Assembly (NCBI GenBank): GCA_000435055.1
Contig: FR879719.1
Location: 18,464 to 39,628, forward strand
Reading direction: 5' to 3'
Source: Clostridium sp. CAG:138
GTDB lineage: Bacteria; Bacillota; Clostridia; Christensenellales; CAG-138
Length of the DNA stretch: 21,165 bases
Under the pieces are notes generated by a model. The model was not told the origin of the DNA and did not search any database. It saw only the letters and a list, made by a program, of their open reading frames with translations. A program made the position numbers and the translations under genes. Each line of letters opens with the position of its first letter. Positions within the stretch are counted from its first letter, which is position 1. Positions 1-7,583 of this stretch are shown here, in pieces.

Positions 1-34
1 CCTGCTGAACGGGTTTCTTTTTGTCCTTTGCCAT
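1..34 (-). CDS. grpE: Start of probable grpE (partial, runs off left edge)
   Basis: Only the first eleven codons are visible, reading MAKDKKKPVQQ. The ATG at 34 is preceded at ideal spacing by a strong ribosome binding site (GGAGG, five bases, ATG). An in-frame ATG at 76 would add fourteen residues but has a weaker binding site. The identity is inferred from context: the gene directly follows hrcA on the same strand, and in Firmicutes hrcA is normally followed by grpE, the nucleotide exchange factor of DnaK. A lysine-rich, low-complexity N-terminus fits GrpE but is not diagnostic. Confidence 0.4.
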   Translation of the reverse strand, partial: MAKDKKKPVQQ

Positions 35-96
35 AACTTCCTCCGTGACGCGGGCATTGCTGCCGTTGTCCTTCATTATTCTGCTGCCTGTTGCGG

Positions 97-1137
97 CTAT
101 TCATTCTTTTTGAGCATATCACTCAAAACATTGCTCAGATTTTCGCTCACGCATTTAAGCACCGCAACAACCTTGCCGTAATCCATTCTTGTCGGGCCGA
201 TAACACCCATTGAACCCGCCTGTTCGTTGCCGACACGATAATTTACCGTGACAACGGAGCAATCTTTGAGTTCGGGGTTATCGTTCTCGGTTCCGATGCG
301 CACTGTCAGCTCAACGCCGTCCTTGTTTTGAGTGAACACCTGTTGAATGCAGCTGCCGTTTTCAACCTCTGACAGAAACGACTTTGCTTTTGCAACATCG
401 GAGTATTCGGGATAATCCAGCATATTTGCCGCACCGACAACCTCGACCTCCTGTTTGTTCAGGCTGTTTGTGAGAGGTTGAAGCATTGCCGCAACCGTTT
501 CTGCCTGTTCACCGATTTCCTCCTTCAGAAGAGGAAGCAGCGTATTCTGCGCATCGGTAAGTTTGTAACCTGCGAGTCGCTCGTTCATCAGTTCCGCAAG
601 CTGTTCAATGCTGCGCGGAGTCACTCCCGCCGGAACCGAAAGCATTCTGCTTGAAGTCGTCCCGTTGTTGGTGACAATAACGGCTAATGCCTTTCCGTCC
701 GTTACGGGAATCAAACTGATACGCTTAAACCTTGCGTTTTTTATCTGCGGGGTTTGAACAACAGAAGTATATTTAGTGATGCCCGAAAGCATTCTTGCCG
801 TTTCACGAATCACTTCGCCGACCTCGTTAACGCGTGTGTTCAGATGACGTCTGATGTATTCCGATTCTTCATCGGTCAGCTTTGCTTTGTCCATAATGGA
901 GTTCACGTAGAGTCTGTAAGCTTTTTCGCTCGGAATCCTGCCCGCACTCGTGTGCGGCTGTTCAAGAAAACCGAGCTCCGTAAGGTCGCTCATCTCGTTG
1001 CGAATCGTTGCGGGTGAAAGCTCGATATCGTCACGCTTTGACAAAGTTCTTGAGCCGACCGGCGAAGCCGTGAGAATATAGTCATCAACGATCGCTTGAA
1101 GTATGCGCATCTTGCGAACATCCAAAACTTCCGTCAT
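97..1137 (-). CDS. hrcA: Heat-inducible transcription repressor HrcA
   Basis: HrcA binds CIRCE operators and represses the dnaK and groE heat-shock genes; GroEL keeps it active. The protein has an N-terminal winged helix with the family signature SPATIRNEMSDLTELGFLEQ, then PHTSAGRIPSEKAYRLYV, followed by the GAF-like HrcA domain. The frame is open from an ATG at 1194. I prefer the ATG at 1137 (346 residues) because AGAGGAG lies nine bases upstream and because it matches the usual family N-terminus just before the KMRILQAIVDDYI helix. Starting at 1194 would put the codon only six bases from CIRCE. The gene sits downstream of its own operator, so it should be autoregulated. Probable grpE follows after about 60 bases. 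Confidence 0.96.
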   Translation of the reverse strand: MTEVLDVRKMRILQAIVDDYILTASPVGSRTLSKRDDIELSPATIRNEMSDLTELGFLEQPHTSAGRIPSEKAYRLYVNSIMDKAKLTDEESEYIRRHLNTRVNEVGEVIRETARMLSGITKYTSVVQTPQIKNARFKRISLIPVTDGKALAVIVTNNGTTSSRMLSVPAGVTPRSIEQLAELMNERLAGYKLTDAQNTLLPLLKEEIGEQAETVAAMLQPLTNSLNKQEVEVVGAANMLDYPEYSDVAKAKSFLSEVENGSCIQQVFTQNKDGVELTVRIGTENDNPELKDCSVVTVNYRVGNEQAGSMGVIGPTRMDYGKVVAVLKCVSENLSNVLSDMLKKNE

Positions 1138-1200
1138 ATTCTCACACTCCTCTGAATCATCGTCGCCCCTTTGGGGCATCTCATCGGGAAGCACTTGTTG

Positions 1201-1227
1201 TTAGCACTCATTCCCTTTGAGTGCTAA
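1201..1227. promoter_or_regulatory. CIRCE operator (HrcA binding site)
   Basis: Perfect 9-9-9 inverted repeat: TTAGCACTC (1201-1209), nine-base spacer, GAGTGCTAA (1219-1227). This equals the CIRCE consensus. It begins two bases downstream of the hrcA -10 box, so bound HrcA would cover the transcription start and the 5' end of the transcript. Confidence 0.98.
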
Positions 1228-1228
1228 C

Positions 1229-1257
1229 ATTATAGCTCCGTTCCTTGTCTCTGTCAA
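1229..1257 (-). promoter_or_regulatory. Vegetative promoter of the hrcA operon
   Basis: Read on the minus strand: TTGACA (1257-1252), a 17-base spacer, TATAAT (1234-1229). Both hexamers are full consensus for the housekeeping sigma factor. CIRCE follows immediately. A fully consensus promoter held down by a perfect operator is the expected design for a strongly heat-inducible operon. Confidence 0.93.
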
Positions 1258-1296
1258 CAGTTTTTTCCGCTTAGTGAAAAATATATTATTTTGAGG

Positions 1297-1325
1297 TTGA
1301 AATTCTGTCTCCCAAAGTCTAAAAT
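1297..1325 (+). promoter_or_regulatory. Promoter of the radical-SAM activase gene
   Basis: TTGAAA (1297-1302), 17-base spacer, TAAAAT (1320-1325). Spacing is ideal and the hexamers are near consensus. The predicted leader before the ATG at 1403 is about 70 bases. It is back-to-back with the hrcA promoter and does not overlap it. Confidence 0.65.
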
Positions 1326-1402
1326 ACAAACACTGCCGACACACATCGGCCGACCGTGTCGTCCACAATAACAGTTTCGGCATTAAACAAGGAATTTTAT
1401 CT

Positions 1403-2095
1403 ATGGAAATTAAAGGAATACAAAAGGTCACTCTGCTCGATTACCCGGGCAAGGTTGCGTGCACTGTTTTCACGGGCGGGTGCAATTTTCGCTGCCCGTT
1501 CTGTCAAAATTCGGATCTTGTGATCAGTCCTGCGTTGACTCCCACAATTGCAGGTGAAGAAATTTTCGGTTTTCTTCGCAAGCGGCGCGGTTTGCTTGAT
1601 GCAATATGCATATCAGGAGGCGAACCGCTGCTTCAGCCGGACATTGCCGAATTCATAATGCGCTGCCGCGAAATGGGCTATCTCGTGAAACTTGATACGA
1701 ACGGCTCCTTTCCCGATTTGCTGCAAAGACTTATTGATGCCAAGCTTCTCAATTACATTGCGATGGATATCAAAACCGCCCCAGAGCGTTACAGCGTTTT
1801 AACCGGTGTTCGGAATATCGATATCGGCCCGGTGCTTGCAAGCGTTGATATTATAAGAAACAGCGGTGTTGAGCATGAGTTTCGGACAACAGTTGTCAAC
1901 GAGCTTCATTCCCCCGCCGATTTCGAGCGCATCGGTCAGTGGCTTAAAGGCGAAGAACGTTATTTCCTTCAATTGTTTGTCGATTCCGGTGCACTCATCG
2001 GCACCGGACTTTCCCCTGCAAGCGAAGGGAAAATGCGCGAATACCTTTCAATCGTTCAAAAATATATTCCAACCGCAAAGCTGCGCGGAATATAA
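1403..2095 (+). CDS. Radical-SAM anaerobic ribonucleotide reductase activating protein (NrdG-like)
   Basis: The 230-residue protein has the radical-SAM cluster motif C27-x3-C31-x2-C34 within FTGGCNFRCPFCQNSDL, and the SAM-binding GGEP at 71-74. The opening MEIKGIQKVTLLDYPGKVAC is typical of the longer NrdG-type activases found in clostridia and archaea. Such proteins generate the glycyl radical on the anaerobic class III reductase (NrdD) using SAM and a [4Fe-4S] cluster. No nrdD or other glycyl-radical enzyme lies in this window, so the partner is encoded elsewhere, and a different glycyl-radical partner cannot be excluded. AAGGA lies about nine bases before the ATG. It is divergent from hrcA. 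Confidence 0.85.
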   Translation: MEIKGIQKVTLLDYPGKVACTVFTGGCNFRCPFCQNSDLVISPALTPTIAGEEIFGFLRKRRGLLDAICISGGEPLLQPDIAEFIMRCREMGYLVKLDTNGSFPDLLQRLIDAKLLNYIAMDIKTAPERYSVLTGVRNIDIGPVLASVDIIRNSGVEHEFRTTVVNELHSPADFERIGQWLKGEERYFLQLFVDSGALIGTGLSPASEGKMREYLSIVQKYIPTAKLRGI

Positions 2096-2141
2096 ACGCC
2101 GGTTGCTTTTCTTCTCCGGATATTCGATGCATCAATTTGTA

Positions 2142-2170
2142 TTGACTTGTCTGCAGCTGCGTGATATACT
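2142..2170 (+). promoter_or_regulatory. Promoter of the zinc-ribbon membrane protein gene
   Basis: TTGACT (2142-2147), 17-base spacer, TATACT (2165-2170). Both hexamers are one base from consensus. The transcription start is predicted near 2177, inside the left arm of the inverted repeat at 2171-2199. Confidence 0.85.
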
Positions 2171-2199
2171 TTATGCGGAGTTTATGATGCTCCGCATAA
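2171..2199 (+). promoter_or_regulatory. 10-bp perfect inverted repeat at the transcription start (operator or 5' hairpin)
   Basis: TTATGCGGAG (2171-2180), nine-base spacer, CTCCGCATAA (2190-2199). It abuts the -10 box and ends five bases before the ribosome binding site CGGAGG. The position mirrors that of CIRCE at hrcA, so a repressor site is plausible. If mostly transcribed, it would form a short hairpin just ahead of the ribosome binding site. Confidence 0.6.
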
Positions 2200-2217
2200 A
2201 TATCGGAGGCTATTAAT

Positions 2218-2667
2218 ATGAAAGTATGTACCAACTGTCACCTGAGTTTTCCCGACTCTGCCTCGCACTGCACTCAGTGCGGCGCACCGCTGACCACGGT
2301 TGCAGACCAACCGCCGGTTTACTCCGGAGATCCTCTTGACCACACGGCGGAATTTGACTCCGCTGACATTTCCGCAAACAAGGTGTTCGCACTCATTCCA
2401 TATCTTATGGGATGGTTCGGCGTGATTATCACTCTGCTTGCATCAAGCAGTTCACCGTATGCCGGTTTTCATGTGCGTCAGGCACTGAAGATTCAAATCG
2501 CCGCGCTGCTTTCGCTCGTGCTCGCTATCATCCCATTCCTCGGGTGGGTCGCTGCCTTTGCTTGTGAAATTATTGCTATTGTTCTCAACCTTATCTGCTT
2601 CTTCCGTGTTTGCAGCGGCAAAGCAATCGAAGCACCTATCGTTTCAAGCTTCAAATTTCTGAAATAA
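2218..2667 (+). CDS. Zinc-ribbon membrane protein (DUF4870-like)
   Basis: The 149-residue protein begins with a zinc ribbon, CTNCHLSF then CTQCGAPL (four cysteines, two CxxC pairs, residues 4-22). A hydrophilic linker follows to about residue 55. The C-terminal part has two or three hydrophobic segments (about 56-78, 92-112, 112-132), with FHVRQALKIQ between the first two. This resembles the DUF4870 / Tic20-like layout, with its conserved histidine-rich turn between helices. The biochemical role is unknown. A strong binding site (CGGAGG, spacing nine) supports the start. It is probably monocistronic: own promoter on one side, terminator on the other. Confidence 0.8.
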   Translation: MKVCTNCHLSFPDSASHCTQCGAPLTTVADQPPVYSGDPLDHTAEFDSADISANKVFALIPYLMGWFGVIITLLASSSSPYAGFHVRQALKIQIAALLSLVLAIIPFLGWVAAFACEIIAIVLNLICFFRVCSGKAIEAPIVSSFKFLK

Positions 2668-2742
2668 GCTTTTAATCGGCTTTCAAATGCTCCGACTGAT
2701 TATGTAAGCAGAGATTTAAAGCTTATCCGAAGTCAATAAGAA

Positions 2743-2776
2743 AAGGGTTCCACGGACGCAATTCCGCGGAACCCTT
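2743..2776. terminator. Bidirectional terminator between convergent genes
   Basis: Arms AAGGGTTCC (2743-2751) and GGAACCCTT (2768-2776) pair perfectly. After one mismatch the stem continues with CGG/CCG, around an eight-base loop. The minus strand downstream is T-rich (CTTTTCTTATT), and the plus side has a weaker T-rich stretch. It lies between the ends of the zinc-ribbon gene and the HIT gene and can serve both. Confidence 0.85.
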
Positions 2777-2817
2777 GTTCAATTCATATTACTTTGTTTA
2801 TGTGATTGATGTTTAAA

Positions 2818-3153
2818 TCAGCCCGGAGGCCACTGCATGCTTCTTCCGCCGAGAATATGCCAGTGCAGATGCTTAACGCTCTGCTGGCCGTCTTCACCGG
2901 TGTTGATAACAACTCTGAAGCCCTTTTCGGCGATGCCGAGTTCAACTGCAAGTTTCTTTACAATCTCCTGCATATACGCAAATGTTTCGGAATCGCATTC
3001 AAGAATATCGGCAAAATGCTTTTTGGGAATCAGCAGCACATGCACCGGCGCCTGCGGTTCGATATCGCGAAAAGCAAGCACGCGCTCATCTTCATACACC
3101 TTTGTTGAGGGTATTTCTCCCGCGGCAATTTTACAAAAGATACAATTCTCCAT
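2818..3153 (-). CDS. HIT family nucleotide-binding hydrolase (HinT-like)
   Basis: This 111-residue protein is a histidine-triad member. The signature H95-x-H97-x-H99 sits in KHLHWHILGGR, where the central histidine is the nucleophile in phosphoramidate or AMP-lysine hydrolysis. The N-terminal CIFCKIAAGEIPS with C4 and C7 is typical of bacterial HinT proteins and often forms a zinc site. Its length is normal for the family. It is the last gene of the prmA operon and overlaps the end of mtaB by 23 bases. Its binding site AAGGAGG lies inside the mtaB coding sequence six bases before the ATG, so the two are probably translationally coupled. Confidence 0.93.
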   Translation of the reverse strand: MENCIFCKIAAGEIPSTKVYEDERVLAFRDIEPQAPVHVLLIPKKHFADILECDSETFAYMQEIVKKLAVELGIAEKGFRVVINTGEDGQQSVKHLHWHILGGRSMQWPPG

Positions 3154-4546
3154 TCATGTCCTCCTTGATGTATTTTATTTTAACGTCCGCAAATGTGTTG
3201 GGCGTTATTGCGCTGTTTATTCTGACCGCTGCATATGTATCCGTGCATCCGTATGAAACGTTATCGATGCATTTTTCTATCAAAACGTTCACTGTTTCTC
3301 CAACGTATTGTTCAAGGTATTCTCGTTCCGATTCCCTGCCGACAGCAATAAGCTCACCTGCTCTGCGGCTTTTTTCGGCATTTGACAGCTGACCCGGCAT
3401 TGCATCCGCCTTTGTTCCGCTTCGCCTTGAGTACGGGAAGATATGAACTTTCGCAAAACCCACTTTACGCATGAATTCGATTGTTTCAAGATGCTCATCT
3501 TCCGTTTCGCCCGGAAAACCCGCAATAATATCGGTTGTAACGGCTGTTTCGCCGCCGAACGCCCTGCGCAGTTTTTGGCATAATTCAAAATACTGCCCGC
3601 TCGTGTATCCGCGCCGCATTCGTTCAAGCACCGTGTCCGAACCGCTTTGCAGTGAAAGATGGAACTGCCTGCATATGCGTTTATTATCTGCAAGTTCGGC
3701 AATTATTTCATCCGTCATCATATGCGGTTCAAGCGAACCGAAGCGAATACGTTTTATATTGTTCAGTCCGTCAAAGCAGCGCACGGCATCGCGTATATCC
3801 GTACCGCTGCGTAAATCCCTGCCATAGCTCATCAGATGAATTCCCGTCAGCACAACCTCGGAAAATCCTTCGTTGTTAAGCTTTTCGGCTTCGGCACGAA
3901 CGGACTCAATCGAGCGCGAACGTAATCCGCCGCGTGCATACGGAATTGCGCAATAAGTGCAGAACATGTTGCATCCGTCCTGAATTTTGAGATAGGCGCG
4001 CGTGCGTCCCTCATGAACGGCACTCATTTCTTCAAATTCGTGTTCATGCATAACATCTCTGACAAGGATTTTTGCTCCGCCGGCTGCATTCCCGCTGCAT
4101 TCCGATTTTTCGGGTTGTCCGAATTTTTTCATACCACCGCAGCAATCGCACAATTCTTTTTCTACACAATTGCATTTTTCGCCATTCGGTTCATTTTCCC
4201 GTCCTTCAGCAATGCTTTTTACAAGTTCGACAACGCGGTTCTTGTCCGCACTTCCGAGCACAGCGTAAACACCCTCCAGTTTTGCCGCCGCTTCCGGGCT
4301 TCGCTGCGCAAAGCAGCCTGCCGCAATAAGTTTTGCATTCGGGTTCAGTTTATGCGCTTTTGAAAGCATTTGGCGTGATTTTCTGTCCGCAATATTCGTA
4401 ACGGTGCATGTGTTGACAATGCAGACATCAGCCTCGGCCGGGTTCTCCGTGATTTCAAATCCCGCCTGAGTTAAGAGCTCCGCCATGGCATCACTCTCGT
4501 ATTGGTTCACTCGACAGCCGAGTGTAATAAAGCAGCAGCGCATCAT
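3131..4546 (-). CDS. mtaB: tRNA t6A37 methylthiotransferase MtaB
   Basis: MtaB adds a methylthio group to t6A37 of tRNA using SAM and two [4Fe-4S] clusters. The N-terminal MTTase domain shows C11 (LGCRVNQYES), C47 (VNTCTVT) and C78 (AAGCFAQ). The radical-SAM domain has C192-x3-C196-x2-C199 in GCNMFCTYCAIPYARGG. A TRAM-like C-terminus follows. Unusually, the linker between the two domains holds extra cysteines (C125, C127, C133, C135, C136, C150). The start overlaps the rsmE stop as ATGATG. The second ATG (4543) is better spaced from GGAGG and closer to the family N-terminus, so the protein may be one residue shorter. Confidence 0.95.
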   Translation of the reverse strand: MMRCCFITLGCRVNQYESDAMAELLTQAGFEITENPAEADVCIVNTCTVTNIADRKSRQMLSKAHKLNPNAKLIAAGCFAQRSPEAAAKLEGVYAVLGSADKNRVVELVKSIAEGRENEPNGEKCNCVEKELCDCCGGMKKFGQPEKSECSGNAAGGAKILVRDVMHEHEFEEMSAVHEGRTRAYLKIQDGCNMFCTYCAIPYARGGLRSRSIESVRAEAEKLNNEGFSEVVLTGIHLMSYGRDLRSGTDIRDAVRCFDGLNNIKRIRFGSLEPHMMTDEIIAELADNKRICRQFHLSLQSGSDTVLERMRRGYTSGQYFELCQKLRRAFGGETAVTTDIIAGFPGETEDEHLETIEFMRKVGFAKVHIFPYSRRSGTKADAMPGQLSNAEKSRRAGELIAVGRESEREYLEQYVGETVNVLIEKCIDNVSYGCTDTYAAVRINSAITPNTFADVKIKYIKEDMNGELYLL

Positions 4547-5298
4547 CCCTCCAGCTCATACATGAGCATTGCAAGCATTGCCATTCCTGCGGTTTCCGTT
4601 CGCAAAATCCTTTTACCGAGTGATACGGATTTTGCCGCAGGACTGTTTTTAAGGACAGATTCAACCTCTGTCGGTTCAAAACCGCCCTCGGGCCCGATAA
4701 TTATTGCAATATCGTTCCCGCCTTCGTCGGATTTGCCTTTTTCTTCACCGAACGCCTTTCTCAAAGCCTGTTTCAGAGTCGTTTTTTCCTCATCCTCGTA
4801 TGCTATAAGCACGGCATCAAATCCCGAAAAATCACATTCATTTAAATTTTGAACGGAGCTGACCTTCGGAATTCGCCCGCGCCCGGACTGCTTTGCCGCC
4901 TCCTGTGCAACCCGATTGAATCGTAAAAGTTTTGACTCCTTTGCTTCGGGTTTCACAACGCAGCGTTTTGAATAAACAGGCTGAATTGCAAATATGCCGA
5001 GTTCAACACATTTTTGAATTATCAGCTCAAGCTTTCCCGCTTTCGGCAGGCATTGGAACAGCGTTACACGATTCAAAGGCTCCGACGGGCACGGTGCATC
5101 GGAAATTGCTCCAAGCCGTACCTCACCCTTGTTCTCGTTCAAAATACGCGCAGTCATTTCCCTGCCGGTTCCGTTGATAAGCAAAAGTTCATCGCCCGGT
5201 TTCATTCGAAGCACCGTCATGATGTGTTTTGCTTCTTCGCCGTCAAGGACAATTTCCGTTCCGACGGTCAGTTTTTTATCAGTAAAAAATCTTCTCAT
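4543..5298 (-). CDS. rsmE: 16S rRNA m3U1498 methyltransferase RsmE
   Basis: RsmE N3-methylates U1498 of 16S rRNA in the assembled 30S subunit. The 251-residue length is normal. The N-terminal PUA-like domain begins MRRFF and contains HIMTVLRMKPGDELLLING. The C-terminal SPOUT knot carries IGPEGGFEPTEVE (201-213) and SLGKRILRTETA (226-237), which form the SAM pocket. The gene overlaps mtaB by four bases at the stop and follows prmA after about 70 bases. This is the standard prmA-rsmE-mtaB order of Firmicutes. The ribosome binding site is weak, consistent with mid-operon placement. Confidence 0.96.
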   Translation of the reverse strand: MRRFFTDKKLTVGTEIVLDGEEAKHIMTVLRMKPGDELLLINGTGREMTARILNENKGEVRLGAISDAPCPSEPLNRVTLFQCLPKAGKLELIIQKCVELGIFAIQPVYSKRCVVKPEAKESKLLRFNRVAQEAAKQSGRGRIPKVSSVQNLNECDFSGFDAVLIAYEDEEKTTLKQALRKAFGEEKGKSDEGGNDIAIIIGPEGGFEPTEVESVLKNSPAAKSVSLGKRILRTETAGMAMLAMLMYELEG

Positions 5299-5368
5299 AA
5301 GCCGATTCAGCTTTCACCGTTTTATATCCGGACGTTCGCAGCGCTGCTGCACCTGTACTAAGTATTGC

Positions 5369-6343
5369 TTACGATATTTTCGCCGCAAGCACTGCGCGCC
5401 AATCTTCGCCGCTGCATATTTCAACAGCTTCAAGTCCGTTCGCCTTCAGGGCATCAAGCACCTCATCCAGCCTGTCCGCAATTATTCCGGAGGCAATGAG
5501 CTTTCCGTCCGGTTTCATAAGCTGCGGAATTACGGGTGCAAACGCGATAATGACGTTTGCAACAATGTTTGCAAGCACAATATCATACTGCCTTCCGGAA
5601 ATATCGTCTCGGAATTTTTCATCGGAAAGAATATCTCCGATTCTGATGAAGTAGCCTGACATATCAATTCCGTTCAGCTCGGCGTTTTCGGCAGCAACGC
5701 GCGCCGCGACCGGATCAATATCAATTGCATAGGTTTCTTTTGCCCCCATCAGGGAAGCGGCAATCGAAAGTATTCCGCTGCCGCAGCCGAGATCTGCAAC
5801 GAGATCACCGTTCTTAATGTTTTCTTCAAGTAATTCAAGGCACATGCGCGTTGTGTGGTGAGTTCCCGTTCCGAAAGCCATTCCGGGGTCAATTTTCAGA
5901 ACCGCGCGTGTGTTCCCATCCGGGATTTTTTCCCATGAAGGACAGACAAGCAGCTTTTCGCCGACAGGCATCGGTTTGAAATACGCTTTCCAATTATTCG
6001 CCCAGTCCTCCTCATCCACGCTGCGCACTTCGATTTTTAACGAACCCATATCAATGCCGATTTCGCTGCGCATACTGCCCAATTCCGCAATCGAATTTCG
6101 CACCGCCTGCTCCACCGCGGCATTCTCGGGAACATCGGAAACATAAGCCTGTACGGAAGGCTGTTTTCCCATTGCGGCCTCATCCGCATAATCCCAGTAT
6201 TTTTCACACGAATGCAGCAGCGCGTCAATCTCCTCATCGCCCTGAACTATGTTAACCTGGGTAATCCCAAGCATATCAAGCCGCGCAAGAATTATCTCTG
6301 TTCCTTCCTCGGTTGTATATATTGTTATTTCTTTCCATTTCAT
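5369..6343 (-). CDS. prmA: Ribosomal protein L11 methyltransferase PrmA
   Basis: PrmA trimethylates ribosomal protein L11 using SAM. The 324-residue protein has the substrate-binding N-terminal domain (about 1-125), then PGMAFGTGTHHTT (153-165), the class I methyltransferase motif VADLGCGSGILSI (182-194), DID at 208-210 and the catalytic-region motif LANIVANV (258-265). AAGGAAA lies about seven bases before the ATG. It is the first gene of the prmA-rsmE-mtaB-HIT operon, with a promoter about 130 bases upstream. Confidence 0.96.
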   Translation of the reverse strand: MKWKEITIYTTEEGTEIILARLDMLGITQVNIVQGDEEIDALLHSCEKYWDYADEAAMGKQPSVQAYVSDVPENAAVEQAVRNSIAELGSMRSEIGIDMGSLKIEVRSVDEEDWANNWKAYFKPMPVGEKLLVCPSWEKIPDGNTRAVLKIDPGMAFGTGTHHTTRMCLELLEENIKNGDLVADLGCGSGILSIAASLMGAKETYAIDIDPVAARVAAENAELNGIDMSGYFIRIGDILSDEKFRDDISGRQYDIVLANIVANVIIAFAPVIPQLMKPDGKLIASGIIADRLDEVLDALKANGLEAVEICSGEDWRAVLAAKIS

Positions 6344-6479
6344 AATCGGTTTTCCTTTAAGTTTTGTTCAATATTCCGAAAATCGGCATAATGTTCCTTC
6401 AGCCGAACAAACACGGACAGCCGGCAAACACATAAGCCAAACTGCCCTGTATCCGCATTTTCCGTTCCTTATTAAGTTC

Positions 6480-6508
6480 ATTATAACATTGCCGCACCGT
6501 TTTGAAAA
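6480..6508 (-). promoter_or_regulatory. Promoter of the prmA-rsmE-mtaB-HIT operon
   Basis: Read on the minus strand: TTTTCA (6508-6503), 17-base spacer, then TATAAT (6485-6480) preceded by TGT, an extended -10 element. The predicted leader to the prmA ATG is about 130 bases. I see no clear riboswitch or ribosomal-protein-like structure in it. Confidence 0.7.
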
Positions 6509-6510
6509 GA

Positions 6511-6537
6511 ACGAATTCGCTGCTTTTCGGCATTCGT
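6511..6537 (-). terminator. Possible weak terminator after the LysR gene
   Basis: On the minus strand ACGAAT (overlapping the stop codon) can pair with ATTCGT about fifteen bases later, followed by TCTTTTC. The stem is only six base pairs. It overlaps the prmA promoter -35 region, so termination there would be inefficient. Confidence 0.3.
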
Positions 6538-7427
6538 CATTGAATCGCATCCTCCGAATTCCTTTTGACCCAGTTCTCCGTGAAGCGCATAAATGCTGCG
6601 CATGCAGGCGAACCCGTGCCGATTGAACGTTCCGCGATTCCGATCGTTCTTGTGCAGGCAGGTTCAAGCTCGACCGCCGCACGGTTTCCGCCTATGCCCT
6701 TGAGTATCAGCTCCGGGACAATGGTCATCCCGAGTCCGCATTCCGCCATTGCAACGGCGGCATAGTCGTCACTTACGCTGTATTTTACACGCGGCCGTAC
6801 ACCGGCCGTGCGGAGAATTCTTCCGATATCATAGTTCGATCCCTCTCCCGGGATAATGAAATCAATGTCGGATATTGCTTCAAGCGGAAGGGTCTTACAG
6901 CCGGACGGCAGAAGTTTCGGGGGTACAAGCGCAAGCATCCTGTCAACACGCAGCGGGACAAACTTTAATTCCTTGCGCATCGTCCCGCTCATAAATCCGC
7001 AGTCAACCTCTTCGGCAATTATCATATCCTCTATGGTTTTGTACGTTCCGACTGAGACATCAATAGAAATATTCGGATACTCATTGCCGAACTCCGCTAT
7101 GATTTTCGGCAGCCAACAGACGGCAACGCTTGAAAAAGCACCAACACGCACTTTACCCATGCGTACCCCCTTTATCTCCGCCGCTATCTGCTTCAGCATA
7201 TCATCTCTGTTCACAACCTCGCGCAGCGTCTGCAGTATCCGCTCCCCCTCCTGCGTCAGCGAAACGCCCGTTTTGCTTCGCCGCAGCAGCTGAAAGCCGA
7301 ATTCCTGTTCAAGAGCCGATACTATGTGACTGATTCCTGACTGAGTATAACCCAGCTGCTCCGCTGCCGCAGTCAGATTGCCTATTTTTGCAACGCGGAT
7401 GAAAACCCTGTAGTTATCAATGTTCAT
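6537..7427 (-). CDS. LysR family transcriptional regulator
   Basis: The N-terminal winged helix-turn-helix (residues 1-60) has the LysR pattern: YRVFIRVAKIGNLTAAAEQL, then GYTQSGISHIVSALEQEFG and LLRRSKTGVSLTQEGERIL. A periplasmic-binding-protein-like effector domain follows, with FSSVAVCWLPKIIAEF and VDCGFMSG near its start. The frame opens at 7454, but the ATG at 7427 (296 residues) matches the family N-terminus MNIDNYRVF and has GGAAGGG about seven bases upstream. It is divergent from the membrane protein gene at 7634 across a 206-bp region. LysR regulators commonly control their divergent neighbour, so a transporter regulator role is likely. The effector is unknown. Confidence 0.9.
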   Translation of the reverse strand: MNIDNYRVFIRVAKIGNLTAAAEQLGYTQSGISHIVSALEQEFGFQLLRRSKTGVSLTQEGERILQTLREVVNRDDMLKQIAAEIKGVRMGKVRVGAFSSVAVCWLPKIIAEFGNEYPNISIDVSVGTYKTIEDMIIAEEVDCGFMSGTMRKELKFVPLRVDRMLALVPPKLLPSGCKTLPLEAISDIDFIIPGEGSNYDIGRILRTAGVRPRVKYSVSDDYAAVAMAECGLGMTIVPELILKGIGGNRAAVELEPACTRTIGIAERSIGTGSPACAAFMRFTENWVKRNSEDAIQ

Positions 7428-7571
7428 GCCTTTACCCTTCCGTTTCCGCAGCAAACGCCCTTCCGCCGCGATCCATTCGGTTTTCTTATGGATATGATAA
7501 CAAACATTCAGTTTAATTGCAATCCTTTTTGTTGTATAGTATCGAATTGTGCAAAGGTGAATGATTCGGTG

Positions 7572-7583
7572 CGGATTAATCCG
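7572..7583. repeat. 12-bp perfect palindrome in the LysR/membrane-protein intergenic region
   Basis: CGGATTAATCCG is a perfect palindrome about 50 bases upstream of the membrane-protein ATG. A looser pair, CGAAT (7543-7547) and ATTCG (7564-7568), lies just to its left. Either could belong to a regulator site, but the palindrome lacks the classical T-N11-A spacing, so assignment to the LysR protein is only a guess. Confidence 0.35.

Noticed and set aside
1138..1194. Upstream start for hrcA at 1194
   Set aside because: The extra 19 residues are not family-like, lie only six bases from CIRCE, and lack a binding site, whereas the ATG at 1137 has AGAGGAG at good spacing.
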